Shown: positions 8,944 through 18,598, counted from the first letter of the stretch. The stretch is DNA of 64,000 bases from Kordiimonas laminariae (GCF_023008165.1 NZ_JAKQZA010000005.1:248001-312000), one strand, 5' to 3'. Translations and numbers: made by a program. The notes: a model not told the origin generated them from the letters alone.

Positions 8944-9273
8944 TTATTTCAGGCGGTTTGCTTTCTCAACAAGGCCGGAGAGACCTTCGCGGCGTTCTAG
9001 TTCCGCCGTTACGTGCGCAAGGCCTTTGCCGCGTGCTTTGAGAAGGATCATCAGATGAAAGAGTAGGTCTGCGGATTCTTTGATAAGCTCAGCATCGTCT
9101 CCTGCCGCTACAGCCATAGCGGTTTCAACAGCTTCTTCACCCACCTTCTGAGCGATTTTCTTGTCGCCCTTTTTGTAAAGCTTGGCTACATAGCTGTGGT
9201 CAGGGTCAGCGTTTTTGCGCTCTTCAAGTAAGAGTTCCAACTGTTCCAAGGTTTGCCAATCTGCCTTCATCAT
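8944..9273 (-). CDS. hisE: Phosphoribosyl-ATP pyrophosphatase
   Basis: Second step of histidine biosynthesis: hydrolyses phosphoribosyl-ATP to phosphoribosyl-AMP and pyrophosphate. The 109-residue all-alpha protein has the MazG-like Mg-binding signature QKVGEEAVETAMA and ESADLLFHLMILL with the expected Glu/Asp residues. It is the last gene of the his operon; its ATG shares one base with the hisF stop (TAATG), so translation is probably coupled. The separate hisI gene for the next step is not in this window. Confidence 0.93.
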   Translation of the reverse strand: MMKADWQTLEQLELLLEERKNADPDHSYVAKLYKKGDKKIAQKVGEEAVETAMAVAAGDDAELIKESADLLFHLMILLKARGKGLAHVTAELERREGLSGLVEKANRLK

Positions 9274-10037
9274 TAGATTGTCTCCCGCACTGCAATGCCG
9301 CCAGCTTTCATATGTGCTTTGGCTTCCGCGATTGTATATTCGCCGAAGTGGAAAATGGAAGCTGCAAGAACTGCCGATGCATGTCCTTCTTTAACACCGT
9401 CAACCAAATGGTCAAGATTGCCTACGCCCCCTGATGCAATAACAGGCACATTCACGCTGTCTGATATCTTCCGCGTCAGATCAAGGTCAAAGCCTTCACG
9501 GGTGCCGTCTCTGTCCATGCTGGTCAGGAGGATTTCGCCAGCACCGAGGCGCGCGGCTTCCTTTGCATATTCAACAGCATCAAGCCCTGTCGGCGTGCGG
9601 CCACCGTGGGTGAACACCTCCCATTTCTCGTGCCCAACCTTTTTGGCGTCAACAGCAACCACAATACACTGGGCGCCAAATTTGGTGGAAAGTTCACCAA
9701 TTACAGCAGGATTGTTTACCGCAGCTGTCATCAGAGAAACCTTATCAGCACCAGCGAGCAAAAGCTTGCGAACGTCTTCTTCTGTGCGGACACCGCCGCC
9801 TACTGTAAGGGGCATAAAGCATTCTTCCGCTGTGCGCTGCACTACATCAAGGAGGATATCCCTGCGGTCGCTTGAAGCAGTAATATCAAGGAAGGTCAGC
9901 TCATCTGCGCCCATTCCGTCATAAACACGGGCTTGTTCCACAGGGTCGCCAGCGTCGATCAGATCAACGAAATTTACGCCTTTCACAACGCGACCGTCCT
10001 TCACATCAAGGCACGGAATAATACGGGATTTAAGCAT
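9273..10037 (-). CDS. hisF: Imidazole glycerol phosphate synthase cyclase subunit
   Basis: TIM-barrel subunit that uses ammonia channelled from HisH to turn PRFAR into imidazole glycerol phosphate and AICAR. The 254-residue sequence shows the two half-barrel phosphate and catalytic motifs: [19 protein letters not shown] with the catalytic Asp at residue 11, and [13 protein letters not shown] with the second catalytic Asp (about residue 175), plus GGGVRT and ASGGVG phosphate loops. GGGAGAGG precedes the ATG. Start and stop overlap hisA and hisE by one base each. Confidence 0.96.
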   Translation of the reverse strand: MLKSRIIPCLDVKDGRVVKGVNFVDLIDAGDPVEQARVYDGMGADELTFLDITASSDRRDILLDVVQRTAEECFMPLTVGGGVRTEEDVRKLLLAGADKVSLMTAAVNNPAVIGELSTKFGAQCIVVAVDAKKVGHEKWEVFTHGGRTPTGLDAVEYAKEAARLGAGEILLTSMDRDGTREGFDLDLTRKISDSVNVPVIASGGVGNLDHLVDGVKEGHASAVLAASIFHFGEYTIAEAKAHMKAGGIAVRETI

Positions 10038-10765
10038 TACGCCTCTCCCGCAGAAATTTTAAGCGCGGCTTTCAGGTCCATACCGCCATCATAGATCGCG
10101 CGGCCAGTGATCACGCCTTCCAGATTGCCAGCATCCGCGACACGGCGGATATCATCCAGGTCTTTCACACCACCTGACGCGATAACCGGAATGGAAACAG
10201 CGTCTGCAAGCTCAGAAGAAGCTTCCGCGTTCACACCTGTTAGTGTGCCGTCCCGGTCAATATCAGTGTGGATAATGGCGGCAACGCCTGCATCTTCGAA
10301 TTTCTTTGCGAGTGTGGTTACTTCAAGCGTACTTACTTCCGCCCAGCCTTCAACAGCAACCATGCCTGCTTTGGCGTCAATCCCAACAGCGATTTTACCG
10401 GGGAATAGCTTACAGGCTTCTTTTACCAGAGCCGGGTCTTTCACAGCCAGTGTACCTAGGATAAGGCGAGAAAGGCCCGCATCCAGCCAGCGTTCCATGG
10501 TTGCGATATCGCGAATACCGCCGCCAAGCTGTGTTGGAACATTGGTGGCTTTCAAGATAGCTTCTACAGCTGCCGCGTTCACAGGTTCGCCTGCGAAGGC
10601 GCCGTTCAGGTCTACAAGGTGCAGCCACTTGCAGCCAGCATCTACAAACTGTTTCGCTTGTGCCGCTGGATCATCATTAAAAACAGTGGCTTCTTCCATG
10701 GCCCCTTTATAAAGGCGCACGCAGTTACCGTCCTTAAGGTCAATTGCAGGATAAAGGGTAATCAT
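10037..10765 (-). CDS. hisA: Phosphoribosylformimino-AICAR-phosphate isomerase
   Basis: Catalyses the Amadori rearrangement of ProFAR to PRFAR in histidine biosynthesis. The 242-residue TIM barrel has [18 protein letters not shown] with the catalytic Asp, a GGGIRD loop, [12 protein letters not shown] with the second catalytic Asp, and [13 protein letters not shown] 10765 was chosen because it overlaps the hisH stop as ATGA, the usual coupling; an in-frame GTG three codons upstream is the only alternative. It sits between hisH and hisF in the conserved order. Confidence 0.96.
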   Translation of the reverse strand: MITLYPAIDLKDGNCVRLYKGAMEEATVFNDDPAAQAKQFVDAGCKWLHLVDLNGAFAGEPVNAAAVEAILKATNVPTQLGGGIRDIATMERWLDAGLSRLILGTLAVKDPALVKEACKLFPGKIAVGIDAKAGMVAVEGWAEVSTLEVTTLAKKFEDAGVAAIIHTDIDRDGTLTGVNAEASSELADAVSIPVIASGGVKDLDDIRRVADAGNLEGVITGRAIYDGGMDLKAALKISAGEA

Positions 10766-11418
10766 GGTTGCCACTCCAAAAAGGCTTTGAGGAATTTGAG
10801 GCCAACTGTCTGGCTTTTCTCAGGGTGGAACTGGGTTCCGATCATATTATCTTTGCCGACAATGGCTGTTACCTGCCCACCATACTGGGTGGTAGCAAGA
10901 AGCGCGTTCTCGTCAGCCAGTTCCATATGGAAGCTGTGCACGAAATAAGCATGATCATCAGCGTTCAGCACGCTTGCCACCGGATGCGCTTTACCAGCTT
11001 CTGTTACTGAAACTTCGTTCCAGCCCATGTGCGGAATTTTCAGGTTTGTGTCAGTGGGCTGCATTGGTTTTACTGTACCGTTCACCCAGCCCATCCCTTT
11101 ATGGATGCCGTGCTCATGGCCTTCTTCAGCCATTAACTGCATGCCCACGCAGATACCAAGGAAAGGTTTCCCATTTTCACGAACCTGTTCGCGGATAGCA
11201 TCTTTCAGGCCGTCAATTGCCAGAAGGCCTCTGCGACAATCAGCAAAGGCACCAACGCCAGGCAGGATAATGCGGTCAGCTTTCAGAACAGCTTCCGGGC
11301 TGTCTGTTACGATTACGTTGGTGTTGAGCCCTGCTTCCTTTGCGGCCCGTGCCAGTGCTTTTTCAGCAGAGCGCAGGTTACCCGAGCCGTAATCGATGAT
11401 AGCGGCGGTTTCACTCAT
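10762..11418 (-). CDS. hisH: Imidazole glycerol phosphate synthase glutaminase subunit
   Basis: Class I glutamine amidotransferase that supplies ammonia to HisF. At 218 residues it is complete: [16 protein letters not shown] at the start, nucleophile Cys in [10 protein letters not shown], and the His/Glu of the triad in [10 protein letters not shown]. It lies between hisB (23 bases upstream) and hisA (4-base overlap). Nothing unusual is visible. Confidence 0.96.
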   Translation of the reverse strand: MSETAAIIDYGSGNLRSAEKALARAAKEAGLNTNVIVTDSPEAVLKADRIILPGVGAFADCRRGLLAIDGLKDAIREQVRENGKPFLGICVGMQLMAEEGHEHGIHKGMGWVNGTVKPMQPTDTNLKIPHMGWNEVSVTEAGKAHPVASVLNADDHAYFVHSFHMELADENALLATTQYGGQVTAIVGKDNMIGTQFHPEKSQTVGLKFLKAFLEWQP

Positions 11419-11441
11419 TTTAAAAATCTCCGGCTGCGGGG

Positions 11442-12041
11442 TTAGAGGCTACCGCCCAGCGTACCTTTGGTAGAAGGCACGGCATCGGCTTTGCGCGGAT
11501 CAATGGTTGTCGCTTCACGCAGAGCGCGGGCAACCGCTTTGAAGCAGCTTTCAATAATATGGTGGTTATTTGTGCCGTATAGATTTTCCACGTGCAGGGT
11601 CATGCCAGCGGCGAACGCGAAAGCACGGAAGAACTCTTCAAAAAGTTCTGTGTCCATCTCACCAATTTTATCGCGGCGGAAATCCACATTCCAAACAAGG
11701 AACGGCCTGCCGGAAATATCCATGGCAGCACGGGAAAGCGTTTCATCCATCGGGATATAAGCAGTGGCATAGCGAGTAATGCCTTTCATATCGCCAAGGG
11801 CTTTCTTCACCGCCGTACCGATCGCAATACCGGTATCTTCTGTTGTATGGTGACCGTCGATATGCAGATCACCTTCTGTGCGGACCTTAAGGTCCATCAG
11901 TGAATGCCTTGAGAGCTGCTCGAGCATATGATCAAGGAAACCAATGCCTGTATGGACATCATACACACCAGTGCCATCAAGGTTCAGCTCGATGGTGATG
12001 TCTGTCTCATTGGTTTTTCTTGCCACAGATGCTGTGCGCAT
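11442..12041 (-). CDS. hisB: Imidazoleglycerol-phosphate dehydratase
   Basis: Dehydrates imidazole glycerol phosphate to imidazole acetol phosphate. The 199-residue protein is the monofunctional form without the histidinol-phosphatase domain. The metal-binding signatures are present: [28 protein letters not shown] near residue 62, and a second [12 protein letters not shown] motif. GGAGTG precedes the ATG. It is the first gene of the leftward his group; the 240 bases upstream, shared with the divergent metalloprotease pair, should hold its promoter. Confidence 0.95.
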   Translation of the reverse strand: MRTASVARKTNETDITIELNLDGTGVYDVHTGIGFLDHMLEQLSRHSLMDLKVRTEGDLHIDGHHTTEDTGIAIGTAVKKALGDMKGITRYATAYIPMDETLSRAAMDISGRPFLVWNVDFRRDKIGEMDTELFEEFFRAFAFAAGMTLHVENLYGTNNHHIIESCFKAVARALREATTIDPRKADAVPSTKGTLGGSL

Positions 12042-12281
12042 TTTTTCACTCCTTCAGTGCAGAATTCTGCCTATATACGGGCGACCATAAAGGCCGGATG
12101 CAATGCTAATACTGTTAATTGCCTTCGTAAACGAGCAATTTCTTTTGCTGCCATCATAAACAAATCTTGAAGATAGGGCGAATTACGGCGAAAGAAATTC
12201 ATGTCTGCAGCAGTTGTTTGCAGGCAGGAAGACCTTAGATGTAGTAGATAACAATAATAATATATGGCCAGCGAGGAATAT

Positions 12282-13247
12282 ATGAAAAATCTAATAGCAG
12301 CAGCATGCTTGGCTGCAACCTGCTTAAGCGGGAACGCTTTTGCACAGGGTGTTGATGCCCTTTCAGCGAAGGTAAATTCAGAGGATGCGGACCGTTTTGT
12401 AGCCGTGTTTGAACGCACGGGCGGCAAGCCAACGGCCGAAGATCTCTTGAAAGGGTATCTGGAGCTGGGATCAAAGGGGGTGCAGGTATTCACGCCGGGG
12501 CGTATTGTAAATGCTGAAAATCTGGCTCAGAAGATTGCCGCTAACCCAGATAGTTACCGCAGAGCCATTGATGTGTGCCTGCCAATTGCTAAAGATATGA
12601 CAGCGGAACTGAGAAGTGTATATCTCGGATTGAATGGTTTGCTGAATAGTCCAGAACTCCCTGAACTGTTTGTTCTTTTTGGAGGTGGTAATTCTGGCGG
12701 TACCGCAGGGCCGGGCGCACAAGTTCTTGGCCTTGAGGTAATATGCCGTATTGGGAAAGATGAAGAAGATATCAGAGGTATCTTCCGCAGCTTCTTTGCT
12801 CACGAGACCGTGCATACCCTGCAAAACTTCCCTAGCCAATTCCCGGAACGGGGTGAGGACTATCTGATACTAGCCGTTCTTGCTGAAGGAGGAGCAGATT
12901 TTGTTGCGTCTCTGGTAACAGGGCAGCCTCCTGAGAAAGCTCGTGATGAATGGGCCGTTGAACGCGAAGATTACATCAAAGCTGAATTCCTGAAAGACTT
13001 GGAAAAAGCCAAGGGAATGACGACCGAAGAAATTCAGAAAGCGGGTTCGCCGCTCTACCGGTGGGTGCGGAACAGCACTAGTGCACCTGATGAGGGCTGG
13101 CCAGGTGAGCTTGGTTACTGGGTTGGCCGCCAGATATGGACTGATTATTTCAATCAGGCAGAAGATAAAGCTGCCGTTTTGAAACAGTTGCTTGATCTGG
13201 ACAATATTGATCCCGCGCATATCTCAAGCGTATATTTTGGTAAATAA
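12282..13247 (+). CDS. Secreted HExxH metalloprotease-like protein, copy 1
   Basis: A 321-residue exported protein. ATG 12282 begins a signal peptide (MKNLIAAACLAATCLSGNAFA) after GAGGA. The centre holds FFAHETVHTLQ, with an HExxH zinc motif at residues 174-178, and LAEGGAD with Glu202 about 24 residues later, the spacing expected of a gluzincin-type third ligand as in DUF2268-like predicted proteases. A conserved C-terminal block (RWVRNS, DEGWPGELGYWVGR) is shared with the next gene. Protease activity is inferred from the motif; substrate unknown. The gene forms a tandem pair with its paralogue 66 bases downstream and is divergent from hisB. Confidence 0.78.
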   Translation: MKNLIAAACLAATCLSGNAFAQGVDALSAKVNSEDADRFVAVFERTGGKPTAEDLLKGYLELGSKGVQVFTPGRIVNAENLAQKIAANPDSYRRAIDVCLPIAKDMTAELRSVYLGLNGLLNSPELPELFVLFGGGNSGGTAGPGAQVLGLEVICRIGKDEEDIRGIFRSFFAHETVHTLQNFPSQFPERGEDYLILAVLAEGGADFVASLVTGQPPEKARDEWAVEREDYIKAEFLKDLEKAKGMTTEEIQKAGSPLYRWVRNSTSAPDEGWPGELGYWVGRQIWTDYFNQAEDKAAVLKQLLDLDNIDPAHISSVYFGK

Positions 13248-13313
13248 ATGCCTGAAAGGCTAGGCTGGCACTATGTTCGGTGCCAGCATCTTGTAATAAT
13301 TGGGGGGGATTCC

Positions 13314-14282
13314 ATGCGGATATTTTTATTGGCAGCAAGCGTGGCTGTGTTTTGTAGTGTAACGGGTAATGTGGCTGCGGAAGGTGTGAAGCCGCTTGAT
13401 GCCAGAGTGAATACCGAGGATGCGGACCGGTTTGCAGCACTTTTTGAAGCAACAAATGGCAGGCCAACGGCTGAACAAATTCAGAAACAGTATCTGGACC
13501 CGGCTTCCCACGGTGTGAAGGTTTTTACTAAAAACCGGATCAGAAATGCCGAATATATGGCGGAGCAGATTGCCAATAATCCTGAGCTATACCGACGAGG
13601 TATAGAGGTTTGTTTGCCGATAGCCAAAGAAATGAACAGCACGCTTAGAAGTGTTTACTTGGGGCTTACAGGGTTGCTTGAAAGCCCTAAGTTACCTGAA
13701 GTTTATGTCGTGTTTGGCAGCAACAACTCGGGCGGCACTGCTGGTCAAGGCGCTCAGGTGATGGGGCTTGAAGCTATCTGCCGTATTAGTAAAACGGATG
13801 AAGAAATCAGGAATCATTTCAGGCATGTGTTCGCCCATGAAACCGTGCATACCCTTCAAAAAATCCCCCGGGATATGGAGCTGATTAACGCAGATTATCT
13901 GCTCTATAACATCCTTGCAGAAGGTGGGGCTGATTATATCGCCTGGCTGGTAACGGGTACCATACGGCAACCCTCGAGAGATAGCTGGGCACGGCAGCGT
14001 TACGATTATGTGCGCCGTGAGTTCCTAAACGACCGATTGAAAGTTCAGAAGATGGCACCTGATGAGATTTCCGCTAAAGGCTCCCCGCGTTTCCGCTGGG
14101 TCAGAAACTCTAAAGGCGCGCCGGATGAAGGCTGGCCGGGTGAACTAGGCTATTGGGTTGGCCGGGAAATCTGGACACGTTATTTCGATCAGGCGGAAGA
14201 CAAAGAGGAAGCGCTCAAAGATCTACTTTATCTCCGAAACCCGCAGGAAGTACTGCAAAAAAGCGGTTATCTCGATCGTTGA
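13314..14282 (+). CDS. Secreted HExxH metalloprotease-like protein, copy 2
   Basis: Paralogue of the preceding gene along its whole length (322 residues). ATG 13314 follows a run of G (GGGGGGGAT) and opens a signal peptide ending GNVAA. VFAHETVHTLQ gives HExxH at residues 175-179, with LAEGGADYIAW providing Glu203. Both copies share the N-terminal VN-EDADRF segment, YRR-I-VCLPIAK, RSVYLGL-GLL, NNSGGTAG and the C-terminal GWPGELGYWVGR block. Differences are spread evenly, indicating an old duplication with both copies under constraint. Zinc ligands are intact in both. Confidence 0.78.
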   Translation: MRIFLLAASVAVFCSVTGNVAAEGVKPLDARVNTEDADRFAALFEATNGRPTAEQIQKQYLDPASHGVKVFTKNRIRNAEYMAEQIANNPELYRRGIEVCLPIAKEMNSTLRSVYLGLTGLLESPKLPEVYVVFGSNNSGGTAGQGAQVMGLEAICRISKTDEEIRNHFRHVFAHETVHTLQKIPRDMELINADYLLYNILAEGGADYIAWLVTGTIRQPSRDSWARQRYDYVRREFLNDRLKVQKMAPDEISAKGSPRFRWVRNSKGAPDEGWPGELGYWVGREIWTRYFDQAEDKEEALKDLLYLRNPQEVLQKSGYLDR

Positions 14283-14336
14283 GGCTCGAAAAATGCTGAA
14301 ATCTAGCGGTACCAGAGGGAAAAAAGCGTTTTCCAG

Positions 14337-14365
14337 CTTGTTCCTCGCTTAGCCTGTGCATATAT
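14337..14365 (+). promoter_or_regulatory. Possible heat-shock (RpoH) promoter of hslVU
   Basis: CTTG (14337-14340), 18 bases, then CATATAT (14359-14365), 40 bases before the hslV ATG. This resembles the alphaproteobacterial RpoH pattern (CTTG, 17-18, CYTATnT), and hslVU is a classic RpoH target. Read from sequence only. Confidence 0.4.
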
Positions 14366-14405
14366 GAGGCTGTGAAAAGAAATAAGAATAAGGACACGTC
14401 TTTTA

Positions 14406-14975
14406 ATGACACAGTTCAACGATAAGCTTCCTACATGGCATGCCACCACAATTTGTAGCGTAAGAAAAGGCGATAAGGTTGTTATCGCAGGTGATGGCCA
14501 GGTTTCTGTTGGTGATACAGTAATGAAAGCCAATGCGCGCAAAGTACGCCACTTGGCTGGCGGTAAGGTGATTGCGGGTTTCGCAGGCGCAACCGCTGAT
14601 GCTTTCACACTTTTTGAAAGGTTGGAGGCCAAGCTGGAGCGCCATCCGGGCCAACTTGCTCGCGCGTGTGTGGAGCTTGCGAAAGATTGGCGTACAGATA
14701 AATACCTGCGCCAGCTTCAGGCAATGATGATTGTTGTAGACCAAAGTACAAGCCTGGTTGTTACAGGTAATGGTGATGTGCTTGAGCCTGAACACGGTGT
14801 TGTAGCTATCGGCTCTGGCGGTAATTTTGCCCAAGCTGCGGCGCTTGCGCTCTATGATCAGGATATGACATCTGAAGAAATCGCGCGTAAAGCTATGAAA
14901 ATTGCAGCGGATATCTGTGTTTACACAAACGAAAACATCGTTGTGGAAACAATGGATATCGAAGCCGCTGAATAG
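14406..14975 (+). CDS. hslV: ATP-dependent protease HslV, proteolytic subunit
   Basis: Dodecameric threonine peptidase of the HslUV (ClpQY) complex, degrading misfolded and regulatory proteins in the cytoplasm. The 189-residue precursor is processed to expose the catalytic Thr in [11 protein letters not shown] (residue 14 or 15), with [10 protein letters not shown] and the conserved [11 protein letters not shown] region typical of the family. It is followed 14 bases later by hslU. A possible heat-shock promoter lies upstream. Confidence 0.95.
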   Translation: MTQFNDKLPTWHATTICSVRKGDKVVIAGDGQVSVGDTVMKANARKVRHLAGGKVIAGFAGATADAFTLFERLEAKLERHPGQLARACVELAKDWRTDKYLRQLQAMMIVVDQSTSLVVTGNGDVLEPEHGVVAIGSGGNFAQAAALALYDQDMTSEEIARKAMKIAADICVYTNENIVVETMDIEAAE

Positions 14976-14989
14976 TTAGGAGTTTTGTC

Positions 14990-16297
14990 ATGACAAGTTT
15001 TTCACCGCGTGAAATCGTATCTGAACTGGACCGTTTCATTATCGGGCAGAAAGATGCCAAGAAAGCTGTGGCTGTAGCGCTTCGTAACCGTTGGCGCCGC
15101 CAGCAACTTGAAGAAGGTATGCGTGAGGAAGTTCTGCCAAAGAATATTCTGATGGTAGGCCCGACAGGTGTTGGTAAAACGGAAATTTCTCGCCGCCTAG
15201 CGAAGCTTGCGGAAGCGCCCTTCATCAAGGTTGAAGCGACCAAATTCACAGAAGTGGGTTATGTGGGCCGTGATGTGGAGCAGATCATCCGTGATCTTAT
15301 TGAATCCGCTATCCTGATGGTGAAGGAAAAGAAAAAGAAAGAAGTTGCTGCAAAAGCTGAACTGCACGCCGAAGACCGGGTTCTTGATGCGCTTGTAGGT
15401 GATACAGCAACTGAAGCAACTCGCCAGAAATTCCGTAAAATGCTGCGGGAAGGTGAGCTTTCCGAAAAAGAAATCGAACTGGAAGTAGACGATAACGCCA
15501 ACCCATTCCCGCAGATGGAAATTCCGGGTATGCCGGGCGCAAGTGTGGGAATGCTCAATCTTGGCGATATGTTCGGTAAAGCCATGGGTGGCCGTAAAGT
15601 GAAGAAACGTCTGACAGTTTCTGAAGCTTACGAAGTGCTGATGGGTGAAGAATCCGAGAAGCTGATTGATGATGAAGGCAGCACCCGTGAAGCTATTTCA
15701 CTGGTTGAAAACCACGGTATCGTTTTCCTTGATGAGGTAGACAAAATCTGTGCGCGTCAGGATGCGCGCGGTGGTGATGTAAGCCGTGAAGGCGTGCAGC
15801 GGGACTTGCTGCCGCTTATCGAAGGTACAACGGTTTCCACCAAGCATGGTGCTATTAAAACGGATCATATCCTCTTTATCGCGTCAGGCGCTTTCCATCT
15901 CGCGAAGCCGAGCGATCTGTTGCCAGAACTTCAAGGCCGTCTGCCGATCCGCGTGGAGCTTGAAGATCTTACAGAGGCTGATTTTAAACGTATTCTCACG
16001 GAGCCTGATTACAGCCTTATCCGCCAATATACGGCACTTATGGGTACTGAAGGCGTAACGCTTGAGTTTGACGATAGCGGTATTGATGAAATCGCTCGCA
16101 TTTCAGCTCACTTTAACGAGACAGTTGAAAATATTGGTGCCCGCCGCTTGCATACGGTGCTTGAAAAAGTACTTGAGGAGATTTCCTTCACTGCGAGCGA
16201 TACCTCCGGCACCACTATTAAGGTGGACGCTGATTTCGTTAAAACCAACATGGGTGAAGTTGCGGAAGAAAGCGATCTTTCCAAGTTTATTCTCTAG
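14990..16297 (+). CDS. hslU: ATP-dependent protease HslU, ATPase subunit
   Basis: AAA+ unfoldase that recognises, unfolds and threads substrates into HslV. At 435 residues it is full length: N-terminal [16 protein letters not shown], Walker [10 protein letters not shown] near residue 60, an inserted I-domain (about residues 110-240, containing [22 protein letters not shown]), Walker [11 protein letters not shown], sensor and arginine-finger regions, and the C-terminal DLSKFIL tail that inserts into HslV to activate it. AGGAG precedes the ATG. A terminator follows. Confidence 0.96.
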   Translation: MTSFSPREIVSELDRFIIGQKDAKKAVAVALRNRWRRQQLEEGMREEVLPKNILMVGPTGVGKTEISRRLAKLAEAPFIKVEATKFTEVGYVGRDVEQIIRDLIESAILMVKEKKKKEVAAKAELHAEDRVLDALVGDTATEATRQKFRKMLREGELSEKEIELEVDDNANPFPQMEIPGMPGASVGMLNLGDMFGKAMGGRKVKKRLTVSEAYEVLMGEESEKLIDDEGSTREAISLVENHGIVFLDEVDKICARQDARGGDVSREGVQRDLLPLIEGTTVSTKHGAIKTDHILFIASGAFHLAKPSDLLPELQGRLPIRVELEDLTEADFKRILTEPDYSLIRQYTALMGTEGVTLEFDDSGIDEIARISAHFNETVENIGARRLHTVLEKVLEEISFTASDTSGTTIKVDADFVKTNMGEVAEESDLSKFIL

Positions 16298-16323
16298 GGG
16301 ATATTCCTTTTACCAGTTTTAGG

Positions 16324-16352
16324 AGGGCGCTTAGTGGGCGCCCTTTTCTTTT
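16324..16352 (+). terminator. Rho-independent terminator after hslVU
   Basis: Stem AGGGCGC (16324-16330) pairs with GCGCCCT (16338-16344) around a 7-base loop, followed by TTTTCTTTT. It lies 27 bases after the hslU stop. Confidence 0.85.
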
Positions 16353-16430
16353 GGGCTTTTGGTTGACAGCCTGAAGGCATAGGCCCACTTTAGCGGTACC
16401 GATTAATCACTTCTGATATGGGGAAACAGG

Positions 16431-17270
16431 ATGAAAAAATCCTTCCTAGCTGCAAGCGCTCTCATTTCTGCAATTTTTCTGGGTTCAGCGGATGCTACTG
16501 CTGCTGATGTGAAACTTTATACGCTCGATTGCGGTGATATTCACATGAAAGACTTGGCAATTTTTGCCAAAGACGGCGAGTTTAATGGCCGAGATAACCA
16601 GGCGGGTGACGCCTGTTTTGTGGTCAAGCATCCTAAAGGCACGCTTCTTTGGGACACAGGTCTTCCAAAGGCGATCAAGGATTTACCTGAAGGTATGTCT
16701 GTGCCGGGTTTCCATATCAGTTTAAAGAAAACCATTCAGGATCAGTTGGCTGAAATTGGTATGAGCGAGAAGGATATTGATTATGTTTCTATCTCTCACT
16801 CGCATTTTGATCACGCCGGTAACTTGAATGATTTTGCTGGGTCAAAGTGGATTGTGCACGAAAATGAATATGCACATATGTTCAGTGATGCCATGCGGGC
16901 ACAGGCGCAAACATTCAGTGCCTATGATAAAATGGAAAATGCCGAGAAAATTACCTTCACTGGTGACCATGATGTGTTTGGTGATGGTTCTGTAACTATT
17001 CTCTCTATGCCGGGCCACACACCAGGGCACACCACACTGCTTGTTAATCTTGAAAAAGAAGGTCCGGTGCTTCTAACAGGTGATCTGTATCACCTTACTG
17101 ATTCCCGCAAGCTGCGCACGGTGCCAACCTTTAATACAAATGCAGATGATACACTCAAGTCTATGGATGCCTTTGAAGCGAAAGCGAAGGAACTTGGTGC
17201 GCGTGTTGTTATCCAGCACGAAAAGAAAGATACAGGTGCTTTGCCGAAGTTGCCTGGCTATTTGGATTAA
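16431..17270 (+). CDS. Secreted metallo-beta-lactamase-fold hydrolase (AHL lactonase-like)
   Basis: A 279-residue protein with a signal peptide (MKKSFLAASALISAIFLGSADA) and a metallo-beta-lactamase fold. Metal ligands are visible in SHSHFDHAGN (HxHxDH), MPGHTPGHTTLL and LLTGDLYHL. The architecture and the early DCG-I segment resemble the N-acyl homoserine lactonase family (AttM/AiiB type). The signal peptide places it in the periplasm, less usual for quorum-quenching lactonases, so the substrate is open; other lactones or esters are possible. It lies between the hslU terminator and the HIT gene. Confidence 0.82.
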   Translation: MKKSFLAASALISAIFLGSADATAADVKLYTLDCGDIHMKDLAIFAKDGEFNGRDNQAGDACFVVKHPKGTLLWDTGLPKAIKDLPEGMSVPGFHISLKKTIQDQLAEIGMSEKDIDYVSISHSHFDHAGNLNDFAGSKWIVHENEYAHMFSDAMRAQAQTFSAYDKMENAEKITFTGDHDVFGDGSVTILSMPGHTPGHTTLLVNLEKEGPVLLTGDLYHLTDSRKLRTVPTFNTNADDTLKSMDAFEAKAKELGARVVIQHEKKDTGALPKLPGYLD

Positions 17271-17306
17271 AAGTTGGTTTAGCCAACTATAAGTTTGGAG
17301 TATATT

Positions 17307-17675
17307 ATGGCGTACGATCCCGAGAATGTTTTCGCGAAAATTCTGAGAGGTGAGATTCCTTGTAATAAGGTTTATGAGGATGAATTTGCGCTCGCGTTTC
17401 ATGATATCAACCCTCAGGCACCTGTGCATGTACTGGTGATCCCAAAGGGGGAATATGTATCAATGGCCGATTTTACAGCAGATGCGCCTGCGGAACTGGT
17501 GGTTGGTTATATGCGTGCTGTTGGGAAAGTGGCAGATGAATTAGGGCTTATTGAGCCTGGATACCGCACAATTGCTAACGCTGGGCCTAATAGCCATCAG
17601 GAAGTACCGCATTTGCATATCCATATTATGGGCGGCAAACCACTTGGGCCAATGTTGGATAAAAGTTTTGGGTAG
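17307..17675 (+). CDS. HIT-family nucleotide hydrolase (HinT-like)
   Basis: Cytoplasmic 122-residue histidine-triad protein, probably hydrolysing AMP-lysine-type phosphoramidates or aminoacyl-adenylates. Motifs: FAKILRGEIPCNKVYED at the N-terminus, AFHDINPQAPVHVLVIPK in the middle, and the triad HLHIHIMGG near the C-terminus. ATG 17307 is preferred because TTGGAG lies upstream; an in-frame TTG four codons earlier is not needed. It follows the MBL-fold gene by 36 bases. Confidence 0.92.
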   Translation: MAYDPENVFAKILRGEIPCNKVYEDEFALAFHDINPQAPVHVLVIPKGEYVSMADFTADAPAELVVGYMRAVGKVADELGLIEPGYRTIANAGPNSHQEVPHLHIHIMGGKPLGPMLDKSFG

Positions 17676-17720
17676 TTAGTTCATTAACTATTTTTTAACC
17701 ATAAAAACATCAGGAAAATC

Positions 17721-17755
17721 AATAGCTACATCATTTTGGTGTAGCTATTTTATTT
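17721..17755 (+). terminator. Terminator between HIT and Trm112-like genes
   Basis: Perfect 10-bp stem AATAGCTACA (17721-17730) / TGTAGCTATT (17740-17749), 9-base loop, then TTTTATTT. It ends the rightward HIT transcript and lies just beyond the stop of the convergent Trm112-like gene. Confidence 0.8.
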
Positions 17756-17761
17756 AGCTTG

Positions 17762-17941
17762 CTAACCATTTAACTCGCGTGCTTCATCAACAAGTAAAAT
17801 TGGAATACCATCTCTGATAGGGAATGCCAGCCCTGCCTTTTCACAAATAAGCTCTTGATTTTCCTTATCATATTCAAGGGTTTCCCTCGTTACAGGGCAT
17901 ACCAATAGCTCAAGAAGTTTAGGGTTAGTTTGATGGTTCAT
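17762..17941 (-). CDS. Trm112/YcaR-family small protein
   Basis: A 59-residue protein below common length cut-offs. Translation begins [20 protein letters not shown] and continues with [19 protein letters not shown] and [18 protein letters not shown], the full Trm112 (UPF0434/YcaR) pattern: an LLVCP knuckle, an LIC segment and a [10 protein letters not shown]-like ending. Trm112 proteins act as activators of methyltransferases in eukaryotes; the bacterial form has no settled role. Two of the usual zinc Cys positions are present (Cys15, Cys33). The gene starts 10 bases after the LON-domain gene stop, with GAG nearby, so it is probably cotranscribed with the thioredoxin-TPR and LON-domain genes. 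Confidence 0.88.
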   Translation of the reverse strand: MNHQTNPKLLELLVCPVTRETLEYDKENQELICEKAGLAFPIRDGIPILLVDEARELNG

Positions 17942-17951
17942 AGCAATCTCG

Positions 17952-18587
17952 CTAGTTGGGTATTTCAGTCAAATTGCCACCAACAGCCATTTGGAGCAAG
18001 CTTGTAAATATTTCTGTTCTTGCCCAAGGGCTTTCAGCTTCAAGCAACGCTTGTTTTTCTGCAGGCTGGAATGGAATGGCCATTGATAATGTATCTATAA
18101 AAACATTGTTGGGCATATCCTCCAGCCGGCTGAAATCTGCGGCCAACTCCTTCCCTGATAGGAACCCTTGCAGCAGCTTTATCAAGTCGTCTCTATCAAA
18201 GTTGTCTGGCATGATATGTTGATCAACAAGCCATTCGGCAGCAACTTGTCGATATGGTGTTGTTGCTGGCAATTCCTGTAGAATATTAAATCGGCTGATA
18301 CCTTTGAGGTTGATAAGATAGCGTCCGTCTTCAAGTGGTGTCAGGGAAGTGATGCTTCCTGCACCGCCAATATTGTATAATTCAGGGACGGGCCCAGCTT
18401 CATTTTCCGTAGGTTGGGTCATGCCGATGATTTGATCACTGTCATAAGCGTCTTCAATCATTTGTCGGTATCTCGGTTCAAAGATATGTAGCGGCAAATC
18501 ACTGCCGGGCAGCAATATAACCCCGCTCAGCGGAAATACGGGTATGACAGAAGGCAAGCTTGAAATGTTCGGAATATCTTCTGTCAT
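17952..18587 (-). CDS. LON substrate-binding-domain protein
   Basis: A 211-residue stand-alone N-terminal Lon (ASPRV/PUA-like) domain protein with no ATPase or protease parts. Motifs: [33 protein letters not shown] near the start, then a GGAGSITS strand and [17 protein letters not shown] 18587 was chosen because AGGAAA lies upstream and homologues start just before this region; an upstream in-frame extension to 18713 overlaps the thioredoxin gene. Family members are proposed to handle misfolded proteins, unproven. Between the thioredoxin-TPR gene (11 bases) and the Trm112-like gene (10 bases), an order common in alphaproteobacteria. Confidence 0.88.
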   Translation of the reverse strand: MTEDIPNISSLPSVIPVFPLSGVILLPGSDLPLHIFEPRYRQMIEDAYDSDQIIGMTQPTENEAGPVPELYNIGGAGSITSLTPLEDGRYLINLKGISRFNILQELPATTPYRQVAAEWLVDQHIMPDNFDRDDLIKLLQGFLSGKELAADFSRLEDMPNNVFIDTLSMAIPFQPAEKQALLEAESPWARTEIFTSLLQMAVGGNLTEIPN

Positions 18588-18598
18588 GTTTTTTCCTG

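Noticed and set aside
16431-17270. Confident quorum-quenching lactonase
   Set aside because: The fold and metal motifs fit, but the signal peptide and absence of quorum-sensing genes nearby leave the substrate open.
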